From: Ekhidna sp.
GTDB taxonomy: Bacteria; Bacteroidota; Bacteroidia; Cytophagales; Cyclobacteriaceae
DNA length: 64,000 bases
Assembly: GCA_014323825.1 (NCBI GenBank)
Contig: JACONI010000103.1
Coordinates: 1-64,000, forward strand
Direction of reading: 5' to 3'
In this document: positions 57,233 through 64,000 of the stretch, one piece after another
Layout: every line of letters begins with the position of its first letter
Position numbering within the stretch: position 1 is the first letter of the stretch
Translations under genes and position numbers: made by a program
The notes under the pieces: generated by a model
What the model was told of the DNA's origin: nothing
The model's database searches: none
The model's input: the letters and a program-made list of their open reading frames with translations, nothing else

Positions 57233-57856
57233 ATGAAAAGAACACTTATTCTCCTTTTAGGAGTTTTGGCTGTTGCAGCCATATTATTCATGAATGCATC
57301 AAAACCATTACCAGGCTATGAAGTAGGAGATTATGCCTCAGATTTTGATTTGCCTGATGTGAATGGAAAGACCGTTTCCATGTCTGATTATACGGATGCT
57401 AAAGGTTTCATCATCATATTTACCTGCAATACATGTCCTTATGCAAAAGCGTATGAGTCAAGAATAATTGCCCTTGATAAAAAGTATTCCGGTAAGGGGT
57501 TCCCTGTTATAGCTATCAACCCTAACGACCTGGAAAAACAACCGGGGGATTCTATGGAAGAGATGAGAAAGAGAGCGAAAGATAAAGCGTATACTTTCCC
57601 TTACCTTAGAGATGACAGTCAGCAAGTTGCAAAAGCTTTTGGTGCAACTAAAACGCCTCATGTGTTCGTACTGAATAAAGAAGATAATGATAAATACAGA
57701 GTAGAATTTATCGGAGCAATTGATGACAGTGCAAATGATCCTTCGGATGTTTCAGAAACGTATGTTGAAGATGCTATTGACGCATTACTTTCAGGAAAAA
57801 AACCATCAAAGACAGAAGCAAGAGCCATAGGATGTTCCATTAAGTGGAAAAGCTGA
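57233..57856 (+). CDS. Thioredoxin-fold (AhpC/TSA-like) exported protein
   Basis: A 207-residue protein with an N-terminal signal or anchor (about 4-22) and a peroxiredoxin/thioredoxin-like domain: DFDLPDVNGKTVSMSDY, then active site FTCNTCPYAKAY with CxxC, and TPHVFVLNKED. The CNTCPYA type is a recognisable group of uncharacterised thioredoxin-like proteins. Probably a periplasmic redox protein working with the TlpA-like neighbour. A strong terminator follows. Confidence 0.88.
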   Translation: MKRTLILLLGVLAVAAILFMNASKPLPGYEVGDYASDFDLPDVNGKTVSMSDYTDAKGFIIIFTCNTCPYAKAYESRIIALDKKYSGKGFPVIAINPNDLEKQPGDSMEEMRKRAKDKAYTFPYLRDDSQQVAKAFGATKTPHVFVLNKEDNDKYRVEFIGAIDDSANDPSDVSETYVEDAIDALLSGKKPSKTEARAIGCSIKWKS

Positions 57857-57878
57857 AATTTAAAACATGGAAAGTACG

Positions 57879-57903
57879 AAAAAGCCCCGACCGGGGCTTT
57901 TTT
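57879..57903. terminator. Strong terminator, usable from both strands
   Basis: AAAAAGCCCC, loop GACC, GGGGCTTTTT: ends the thioredoxin pair on the plus strand and, by symmetry, hpf on the minus strand. Confidence 0.9.
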
Positions 57904-57911
57904 ATTTAAGT

Positions 57912-58211
57912 TTAATGTGCAAGTAATTTCTCTTTATGTTTTTTGAGTTGTCTTCTCAGGCTTTCTACTGCTGCATCCACGCCTGCTTCGAATGACTTTG
58001 ATTTCTGTTTTGAGAAGAACTGATTTTTAGGCCCGTTTAATTTTATTTCAACAATTTTATTCTCTTTAGAATTATCATTTTCTACGCGTAGGAAAACTTC
58101 TCCATCTATAATCCTATCGTAAAATGTCTCAAGTTTATCTACTCTTTTCCGGATAAAGTTAAGCAGCTTGATGTCTGCGTTGAAGTGAATAGAATGCATT
58201 TGCAATTTCAT
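57912..58211 (-). CDS. hpf: Ribosome hibernation promoting factor (short HPF/RaiA)
   Basis: A 99-residue protein of the short HPF/YfiA family: MQMHSIHFNAD-like start, KRVDKLETFYDRI, and the conserved late segment DAAVESLRRQLKKHKEK. It sits in the mRNA/tRNA channel of idle ribosomes. Lies 25 bp after xerC, in a rpsU-xerC-hpf order, which places two ribosome-linked genes around a recombinase gene, an arrangement often seen in the phylum. Confidence 0.92.
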   Translation of the reverse strand: MKLQMHSIHFNADIKLLNFIRKRVDKLETFYDRIIDGEVFLRVENDNSKENKIVEIKLNGPKNQFFSKQKSKSFEAGVDAAVESLRRQLKKHKEKLLAH

Positions 58212-58236
58212 ATAATTACTTTTTAAAGGTTAAACA

Positions 58237-59112
58237 TTAGGCTTTAGGATGCGCCTGATTGAACGCTTCCTTCAACTTTTCTATTGAATTATGGGTATAT
58301 ACCTGAGTGGCTGCCAAACTAGTATGTCCCAGAAGATCTTTTACAGCATTCAAATCCGCACCTTTATTCAATAGATGGGTCGCAAAGGTGTGTCTCAGTA
58401 CATGCGGGCTTTTTTTACTCTGGGTAGTTACAAGGGAAAGATAAGACTTGATCTTTCTGTAAATAAACATTGGATACAAAGGCTTACCAGCGTCTGTTAA
58501 GAGCAAAAATGTACTTCCCATTCCCTCTGTTTTTTTAAGATTTAAATACTTTCTTATTAGTTGTATTAACGAATTATTAACGGGTAAGATGCGTTCTTTA
58601 TTTCTTTTTCCTAAGACTCTGATGGTATTTTCATAAAAATTAATATCATTGTCCTTCAAGTTCTTTAGCTCGGCAAGTCGAATACCTGTACTGTAAAATA
58701 ACTCAAGTAATAATTTATCCCTTTGACCCTCAAAATCCGGATTATACTCAATCGAATCAAGGAGTAAACTGACTTCTGATTCCTTTATAAATGATGGTAG
58801 TTTTCTGTCTGTTTTAAGTGGTTTTAACTCTTCTGCGGGATTGGCCTCCAGGTATTCACGAGCAACTAAAAACTTATAAAAAGATTTTAATGTGGCAATT
58901 TTACGATTTACTGACACAGGACTAAGCTCTAAATCAGTAAGTTCAACGATCCAGCTACGCAAGTGGACATGCTTTACTTCATCAAAATCTGAAATTTCAA
59001 ATTCAGCTTTTAGATAACTCTGAAACTGTTCTAAGTCTCTCTTGTAAGCAATCAATGTATGACCACTATAGCGTTTTTCTGAGGAGAGATATTTAAGAAA
59101 GAACCGGATCAT
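58237..59112 (-). CDS. Tyrosine recombinase XerC/XerD
   Basis: A 291-residue site-specific recombinase. The SAM-like N-terminal domain covers 1-~95. The catalytic domain has all six residues: Arg145 (GIRLAEL), Lys169 (LGKRNKER), His237 and Arg240 (HVLRHTFATH), His263 (LLGHTS) and Tyr272 (QVYTHNS). Xer proteins resolve chromosome dimers at dif. No att sites or mobile-element genes flank it, and it sits between rpsU and hpf, so it is a chromosomal Xer enzyme. ATG 59124 is an alternative start. Confidence 0.92.
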   Translation of the reverse strand: MIRFFLKYLSSEKRYSGHTLIAYKRDLEQFQSYLKAEFEISDFDEVKHVHLRSWIVELTDLELSPVSVNRKIATLKSFYKFLVAREYLEANPAEELKPLKTDRKLPSFIKESEVSLLLDSIEYNPDFEGQRDKLLLELFYSTGIRLAELKNLKDNDINFYENTIRVLGKRNKERILPVNNSLIQLIRKYLNLKKTEGMGSTFLLLTDAGKPLYPMFIYRKIKSYLSLVTTQSKKSPHVLRHTFATHLLNKGADLNAVKDLLGHTSLAATQVYTHNSIEKLKEAFNQAHPKA

Positions 59113-59186
59113 AAACAACACCATCTCAGGAATGAGATGAGTGCTAACTTAATCATTTCTTTGACAAAAAGATGAAGTACGGTTAA

Positions 59187-59381
59187 TTATTTATTTTCCT
59201 CTGCTCTCAAGTGTTGTATATACTGCGCTTTCCTGACCTCTTCTCTCCTTTTCACTGATGGTTTCGTGAAGTGAGTTCTAAATCTCAACTCTCTGAGAAC
59301 ACCCGTTTTTTCAAACTTCTTTTTATATCTTTTAAGCGCTCTCTCTATTGATTCGTTTTCTTTAACGTTAACAATTAGCAT
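59187..59381 (-). CDS. rpsU: Small ribosomal subunit protein bS21
   Basis: A 64-residue basic protein of typical length: MLIVNVKENESIERALKRYK then TKPSVKRREEVRKAQYI. bS21 binds near the anti-Shine-Dalgarno end of 16S rRNA; in Bacteroidota it helps to hide that end. ATG 59381 is chosen over the longer reading from 59405, which would overlap the promoter. First gene of rpsU-xerC-hpf. Confidence 0.96.
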   Translation of the reverse strand: MLIVNVKENESIERALKRYKKKFEKTGVLRELRFRTHFTKPSVKRREEVRKAQYIQHLRAEENK

Positions 59382-59402
59382 TTTGAAAATATTAATGAAG
59401 GG

Positions 59403-59434
59403 CAAATATAGAACCCCATTTCATAGATTCCAAA
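59403..59434 (-). promoter_or_regulatory. Bacteroidota-type promoter of rpsU
   Basis: On the minus strand TTTG (59434-59431), 20 bp, TATATTTG (59410-59403): full match, right after the acyl-CoA dehydrogenase stop and 22 bp before the rpsU ATG. Confidence 0.75.
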
Positions 59435-59437
59435 CTA

Positions 59438-60604
59438 TCAGGCCAGCAACGCCCTGGCAATCACAACTTTCTGAATCTCTGATGTCCCTTCTCCAATTGT
59501 ACAAAGTTTTGCATCTCTGTAATACTTCTCCACCGGGTAATCTTTTATGTAACCATATCCTCCAAATATCTGAACGGCACTATCCGCAATTTCAACTGCG
59601 GTCTCCGAAGAGTAAAGTTTGGCCATGGCCGACTCTTTTGTTACGCTTTTGGCCAGGTTTTTTAGCTCGGCAGCATTGAAAGTAAGCTGCTTTGCGGCCT
59701 CAATCTTAGTAGCCATTTCCGCCAGCTTAAATGAAATACCCTGAAATTGGGAAATTGACTTCCCAAATTGCTCACGCTCCTTAGCGTACTGAACAGCAGC
59801 TTCAAATGCACCTTCTGCAATTCCACAGCTTAATGCTGCGATAGATATTCTCCCCCCATCTAAAACACTCAGGGATTGTACAAACCCATCTCCAACTTCC
59901 CCTATCAGATTTTCTTCAGGAACACGACAGTCTTCAAAAATCATTTCAGCAGTTTCTGAAGCACGCATCCCCAACTTATCTTCTTTTCTTCCTTTTTTCA
60001 ATCCGGGATTACCTCTTTCCACAATAAATGCGCTGGCATTTCTCGAAGTATTCGAATCACCCGTTCTTGCAATGATCACGGCAACGTCTCCGGAGTTCCC
60101 GTGGGTAATGAAATTTTTAGCTCCATTAATTATCCACTCATTTCCTTCTTTCACTGCGGTTGTTTTCATATTACCGGCATCAGAACCGGTGTTCGGCTCC
60201 GTCAGTCCCCAGGCACCAATCCATTCAGCGGTGGCTAACTTTGGCAAATAGTGGCTTTTTTGGGATTCATTGCCATGCTGCAAAATATGTCCGGTGCATA
60301 ATGAATTATGAGCCGCCATTGAAAGACCAATTGATCCGTCCACTTTCGCAAGTTCTATGATCGCAGTAACATATTCATGATAGCCAAATCCCGATCCTCC
60401 GTATACCTGAGGAACCAAAACACCCATCAATCCTAGCTCACCCATCTTTTTAAACAAATCAAGCGGGAAATGCTGGGAATTATCCCATGTCATGCTATAA
60501 GGAGTCATTTCTCTTTCAGAAAATTCTCTCACCATCTGGGAAATCATTTCTTTATTTTCAGAAACAAACTCCGAAATGGGAGCATTGAAAACGTCTTTTG
60601 ACAT
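59438..60604 (-). CDS. Acyl-CoA dehydrogenase
   Basis: A 388-residue flavoenzyme. The three-part ACAD fold is seen: N-terminal helices, the central [22 protein letters not shown]/substrate region, and the C-terminal bundle with [23 protein letters not shown] and [15 protein letters not shown]. It introduces the first double bond in fatty-acid or branched-chain acyl-CoA breakdown and passes electrons to ETF (encoded at 34277-35958). Chain-length specificity cannot be read; short-chain or isovaleryl-like types are both possible. Confidence 0.94.
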   Translation of the reverse strand: MSKDVFNAPISEFVSENKEMISQMVREFSEREMTPYSMTWDNSQHFPLDLFKKMGELGLMGVLVPQVYGGSGFGYHEYVTAIIELAKVDGSIGLSMAAHNSLCTGHILQHGNESQKSHYLPKLATAEWIGAWGLTEPNTGSDAGNMKTTAVKEGNEWIINGAKNFITHGNSGDVAVIIARTGDSNTSRNASAFIVERGNPGLKKGRKEDKLGMRASETAEMIFEDCRVPEENLIGEVGDGFVQSLSVLDGGRISIAALSCGIAEGAFEAAVQYAKEREQFGKSISQFQGISFKLAEMATKIEAAKQLTFNAAELKNLAKSVTKESAMAKLYSSETAVEIADSAVQIFGGYGYIKDYPVEKYYRDAKLCTIGEGTSEIQKVVIARALLA

Positions 60605-60744
60605 TAATTTTATTAATTTAAATTAATATTAAAAACATAAAAGTAAAAAGATTTGTTTGATACAGGGTATTATTCAAGAATCTTAAAGACAATTTGATTT
60701 ATTTAATTTTTATCTTTCTGTCAACATTATTTAGCTAATAAACA

Positions 60745-62058
60745 ATGAAAATAGCCGTAGTTGGAACCGGATATGTAGGCTTGGTAACAGGAACTTGCTT
60801 CGCAGAAACCGGAAATCATGTAACGTGTATTGATATTAATGAGCAAAAAGTTGAGAGGCTTTCCAATGGCCAAATAACTATCTACGAGCCGGGGTTACAG
60901 GTTCTGTTTGAAAGAAATGTAAGACAAGGTCGTCTTGACTTCACTACCCGTTTAAAAGAAGGTATTAAGGGTGCTGAGATAATCTTTTTAGCATTACCTA
61001 CTCCACCGGGAGAAGATGGATCTGCAGATTTAAAATATGTTCTTGGCGTTGCTGAATATCTTGGTCCTTTACTTGAAGACTATACAGTCATCGTAGATAA
61101 AAGCACTGTTCCCGTTGGAACTGCAGAAAAAGTGACTGAAAAGGTAAAAGCAGGGGCAAAAGTTGAATTCGAGGTTGTTTCAAATCCTGAGTTTTTGAGA
61201 GAGGGGGTTGCGGTAGAAGATTTCATGAGACCCGACAGAGTAGTCATCGGCGCTGAATCCGAGAGAGCTGTCAGACTAATGAATCAATTGTATGCTCCCT
61301 TTGTAAGACAAGGTAACCCAGTCATCTTCATGGATGTAAGATCCGCCGAGCTTACAAAGTATGCTGCAAATTCATTTCTGGCTACTAAGATTACTTTCAT
61401 GAATGAGATCGCAAACCTTTGTGAATTAATGGGAGCAGATGTGGATATGGTTAGGAAAGGAATTGGAACGGACTCAAGAATTGGAAGAAGATTCTTATTT
61501 GCCGGAATCGGATATGGTGGAAGCTGTTTCCCGAAAGATGTTCAGGCGTTAGCTAAATCCTCCAATGAAGTCAACTACGATTTCAGGATATTGAATGCTG
61601 TAATGGATATTAATCATACACAGAAACAAAAAATGATCGAACCATTAAAGGCTTATTTTGATGGGGATTTGTCCGGCAAAACAATCGCAGTGTGGGGGCT
61701 TGCTTTCAAGCCATACACAGATGATATTCGTGAGGCACCGGCTCTTGAAAACATTACAACGTTACTGAGTCTTGAGGCTAAAGTTAAGGCATACGATCCC
61801 GAAGCGATGGAAAATGTGAAGGAAGTTTTTGGAGATAAAATCACGTTTTCGAAAGATGAGTACGATGTGCTGGATGGAGCAGATGCACTCATGATCATGA
61901 CTGAATGGCCAATTTTCAGAACCCCGGCGTTTGATCGGATTAAAGAGAAATTGATAAATCGGGTGATTTTCGATGGTAGAAATTTGTATGACCCGGAGCA
62001 AATTGCTAAACTTGGATTCGAATATTATAGTGTAGGTCGAAAAACTATTAAATCCTAA
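60745..62058 (+). CDS. ugd: UDP-glucose/GDP-mannose dehydrogenase family (UDP-glucose 6-dehydrogenase)
   Basis: A 437-residue NAD-dependent enzyme. NAD-binding VVGTGYVGLVTGTCFAETG at the start; EFLREGVAVEDFMRPDRVVIG in the middle; catalytic Cys261 in GYGGSCFPKD; C-terminal UDP-binding half with GLAFKPYTDDIREAP. It oxidises UDP-glucose twice to UDP-glucuronate for polysaccharide synthesis. No glycosyltransferase genes are adjacent, so it stands outside a capsule locus here. Confidence 0.95.
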   Translation: MKIAVVGTGYVGLVTGTCFAETGNHVTCIDINEQKVERLSNGQITIYEPGLQVLFERNVRQGRLDFTTRLKEGIKGAEIIFLALPTPPGEDGSADLKYVLGVAEYLGPLLEDYTVIVDKSTVPVGTAEKVTEKVKAGAKVEFEVVSNPEFLREGVAVEDFMRPDRVVIGAESERAVRLMNQLYAPFVRQGNPVIFMDVRSAELTKYAANSFLATKITFMNEIANLCELMGADVDMVRKGIGTDSRIGRRFLFAGIGYGGSCFPKDVQALAKSSNEVNYDFRILNAVMDINHTQKQKMIEPLKAYFDGDLSGKTIAVWGLAFKPYTDDIREAPALENITTLLSLEAKVKAYDPEAMENVKEVFGDKITFSKDEYDVLDGADALMIMTEWPIFRTPAFDRIKEKLINRVIFDGRNLYDPEQIAKLGFEYYSVGRKTIKS

Positions 62059-62078
62059 GCCCCTCCATAAGAAAGTGA

Positions 62079-62108
62079 AAAAGTTCTGATTAAGAAATCA
62101 GGACTTTT
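62079..62108. terminator. Terminator between ugd and DUF547 gene
   Basis: AAAAGTTCTGATT, loop AAGA, AATCAGGACTTTT: 13-bp stem with one G-T wobble, placed between two converging genes. Confidence 0.75.
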
Positions 62109-62849
62109 CTACTGTTCGTTAAGTGTCCAGTCGTAATCCTTCCAGGCGATTTTAGCATCCTTTTCAAGCCGGAGAGGAGCATATTGATTTAAGTATTCAA
62201 TAAGCGTCCCGTCGTTATTGAAGTCCTCTCCATACCAGTTAAAAATCTTTGATAACTCCGCTTTCTTAGTGTTCTTAAAATCGTTCTTCTCAACATCCGC
62301 TAAAAACTCAGTGGCCGCTTTACTTAACAGACTCTCCAAATTCTCCGAAGTAAACGCACTGTTCTGAAGTTTTGGACAGGAAACTGCGGCACATACCAAA
62401 GCAAAGTGTATTCTGGGCTCATCAAACACCTTTCTTATTATGCCGTGTTCAATATCGTTCAGGTTATATTCCTTCCCCCCAACATTTATAAACCTAATAT
62501 CCCAGGCAGTGCTAACAAAAGGAATTTTAATCACGGAACCTATATCCTTGATGCTTTTGACCGGATAATGGGTCAATATGAGTTCAAGAGTAAAAGCATT
62601 GTAAGCATTTATCCAAAAAGCAAGCTTTTGATTATTTGTCCATGATGCTTGCGGAGGGTTAGCCTCAAGAACTTCTAAATAAGATTTCAGCTTGGATCTT
62701 TCTGTCCGGAGGTCTTTATAGTTGACCATTCCATTTTCATCAACATATTTCCGAAGTAATTCATCATAAGATTTATGAGAAACCCCCGGCTGAGCTGACA
62801 AACCGGAAACAATAACAAACGGTAACGAATACAACAGTAGTTTTTTCAT
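62109..62849 (-). CDS. DUF547 domain protein, exported
   Basis: A 246-residue protein with signal peptide (about 1-19, MKKLLLYSLPFVIVSGLSA). Family text: NQKLAFWINAYNAFTLELILTHYPV, NLNDIEHGIIR, and ALVCAAVSCPKL. The Cys and His in these segments resemble a papain/transglutaminase-like set, but no activity is known for the family. ATG 62849 gives the signal directly; the frame extends upstream to 62924 without fitting a signal. Confidence 0.87.
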   Translation of the reverse strand: MKKLLLYSLPFVIVSGLSAQPGVSHKSYDELLRKYVDENGMVNYKDLRTERSKLKSYLEVLEANPPQASWTNNQKLAFWINAYNAFTLELILTHYPVKSIKDIGSVIKIPFVSTAWDIRFINVGGKEYNLNDIEHGIIRKVFDEPRIHFALVCAAVSCPKLQNSAFTSENLESLLSKAATEFLADVEKNDFKNTKKAELSKIFNWYGEDFNNDGTLIEYLNQYAPLRLEKDAKIAWKDYDWTLNEQ

Positions 62850-63264
62850 GTTCATTGGAATTACATCAATAGCTAGATAACGAAATAAAATGAATTGAGG
62901 TTTATGCTTGGTTAATGTTCTCACAATTCTTCACGAAAGAAACACCAAAAAACGGTGGCTGTGCCTGATATAACAACGAGAGGTTTTCATATCCTTCTCC
63001 AAATGTAATTGCTTTTATTAAATCTAAGCGTTTAAATAATGTGAGCTCGGTGTAATTATCTACTTCAAAGAGGTAGTATTAACCCATTGTGCGTCTTGAA
63101 ACAATTATTCCCTTTCAGTATCAGCACAGTAACCACTCCTTTTTAAATTTATCTACATTTTTAGTAAAAAAAAATAGACGACCCCTTGACAATTAAATAT
63201 TTTTATACTTACTTTGTATTTTTATAAAAAAGGGTTTAACCTTGCAACTGAAATAATTTTTTTT
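62850..63264. other. Intergenic with promoter of the last gene
   Basis: Mostly AT-rich without a recognisable gene. The right part carries the candidate promoter of the BACON lipoprotein. Confidence 0.5.
63185..63216 (+). promoter_or_regulatory. Candidate promoter of the BACON lipoprotein gene
   Basis: CTTG at 63185-63188, 20 bp, then TTACTTTG at 63209-63216 (one mismatch to TAnnTTTG). Transcription would start about 40 bp before the tandem ATG at 63265/63268, that is upstream of the poly-C tract. Confidence 0.5.
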
Positions 63265-64000
63265 ATGATGTTTTATTTTATTATACCCCCCCCCCCTATA
63301 TATAGTTAAACTTTTTCAGAAAGTTCTCCTATTTATCAGCGTGGGGTTGACGCTAACCGCTTGCGGGGGGGACGACGATAAGCCGGTAGAAATAAAATTA
63401 GCTTTAGCTGAAACTTCGCTTTCCATTTCTGCCGATGAACTGGAGCCGACAGACATAGCCGTCACGGCGAGCGGAGGGGAATGGACGGTAACCTCTAATG
63501 TAAACTGGCTAAGCGCTGAAAACGTGGACAATAAAACACTTCGCGTGAGTTATGACAAAAATAACAAAGCGGAACCTCGCGAAGGGATCATTACCGCTTC
63601 TATTGGAGAAGTCAGCGGTACGATCAACGTAACGCAAGAAGGCGTAAAGTTAGAATTAGACAAATCTTCCCTTTCCATTCCCGCAGATGCGCTGGCTCCA
63701 ACGGATATAGCCGTTACCGCAAGCGGAGGGGAATGGACGGTAACCTCTAATGTAAACTGGCTAAGCGCTGAAAACGTGGACAATAAAACACTTCGCGTGA
63801 GTGCTAACGCAAATATGACCGCCGACTCACGCAAGGGCAGCGTCACGGTTTCATTAGGGGAGGTGAAAAAGTCCCTTAACGTTACGCAAGCCGGTGCGCC
63901 TGAAGACAATACGGAACAAAACACGGCAAACACCGCACCGAACATTGCCGATCAAACCTTCTCCGTGCCCGAAGATGCGATGAACGGAACCGAAGTCGGA
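63265..64000 (+). CDS. BACON/cadherin surface lipoprotein, 5' part, out of frame through a C11 tract
   Basis: The gene runs off the right edge. The coding frame gives a lipoprotein signal KLFQKVLLFISVGLTLTAC, then GGDDD, an acidic start typical of surface lipoproteins. Two BACON domains follow (84-residue period, each with ASGGEWTVTSNVNWLSAEN and ending NVTQEG/NVTQAG), then the start of a cadherin-like domain (APNIADQTFSVPEDA). No ATG opens this frame: going upstream it meets TGA 63266-63268. The ATGs at 63265 and 63268 enter it only if the run of 11 C (63286-63296) loses one base. Start 63265 assumes that; a start at the ATA/GTT near 63302 or GTG 63341 is less likely. BACON domains are thought to bind carbohydrate or mucin. 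Confidence 0.75.
63286..63296 (+). repeat. Homopolymer tract of 11 C
   Basis: Eleven consecutive C lie between the ATG pair and the signal peptide. Ten (or 7, 13) would make a single open frame. Confidence 0.93.
63470..63802 (+). repeat. BACON-coding direct repeat, 252-bp offset
   Basis: 63470-63550 and 63722-63802 are identical over 81 bp, coding for the core of both BACON domains. Confidence 0.92.

Noticed and set aside
58237-59112. Xer-type recombinase as phage or island integrase
   Set aside because: It sits in a rpsU-xerC-hpf housekeeping context and has normal Xer length; no attachment sites found.
63316-63945. Minus-strand ORFs opposite the BACON domains
   Set aside because: Low-complexity Ser/Thr-rich mirror frames; the plus-strand frame has clear BACON and lipoprotein signals.

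Overview
The window reads as a chromosomal segment of a gliding or surface-active member of the Bacteroidota, most likely Cytophagales-like. Evidence: a full-length SprA (type IX secretion translocon), two proteins ending in T9SS type A sorting domains, a surface-lipoprotein-type start (CGGDDD), Bacteroidota families (DUF4837, DUF2490, YpdA), a 64-residue S21, and promoters of the Bacteroidota type (TTTG-N20/21-TAnnTTTG) instead of -35/-10 boxes. The species cannot be named from sequence alone.

Layout. 1-1004: 3' end of a secreted HYR-repeat protein. 1305-4100: tatA, a LysM lytic transglycosylase and a DUF4837 lipoprotein. 4348-7842: an AT-rich island with a single-chain restriction-modification-specificity protein and a left-over specificity tail. 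8039-18125: maeB-ruvA-sprA. 18343-18874: tRNA-Pro and tRNA-Met on the minus strand. 18993-24750: START-like protein, LptF/G permease, rpsO, pnp, trxB. 24751-30559: a degenerate accessory zone with a truncated C5 cytosine methyltransferase, mce-thiL, an IscA-type protein, a cluster of palindromes, and a GmrSD-type endonuclease split by one base. 30728-37084: M28 peptidase / lipoprotein RidA / DUF2490 operon, etfB-etfA-bfn on the minus strand, and ypdA, followed by an antisense remnant of rpe. 37493-41982: a T9SS-sorted cadherin-repeat protein broken by a 2-bp duplication. 42302-49897: dnaB, an exonuclease, a K+ channel, a GPP34 protein, a Na+/H+ antiporter and a PBP4-type carboxypeptidase. 49891-55679: an RND efflux operon. 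55820-62849: CheC-like protein, two thioredoxin-fold proteins, hpf-xerC-rpsU, an acyl-CoA dehydrogenase, ugd, DUF547. 63265-64000: start of a BACON/cadherin surface lipoprotein behind a run of 11 C.

How the parts connect. SprA is the outer-membrane channel that exports proteins carrying C-terminal sorting domains; two such clients (window start and 37493-41982) lie in the same window, and the gene at the right end encodes another adhesin-like repeat surface protein. All three contain nearly identical internal DNA repeats. One is frameshifted inside its repeats, and another is out of frame with its only ATG because of a poly-C tract, so surface-protein variation is the main biological theme. 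The second theme is decay and reshuffling of defence genes: a displaced specificity tail, a truncated C5 methyltransferase and a one-base-disrupted GmrSD enzyme.

Most of the remainder is ordinary housekeeping sequence. Frameshift claims rest on the sequence as given and could be assembly errors; each is stated with the read-level check that would settle it.
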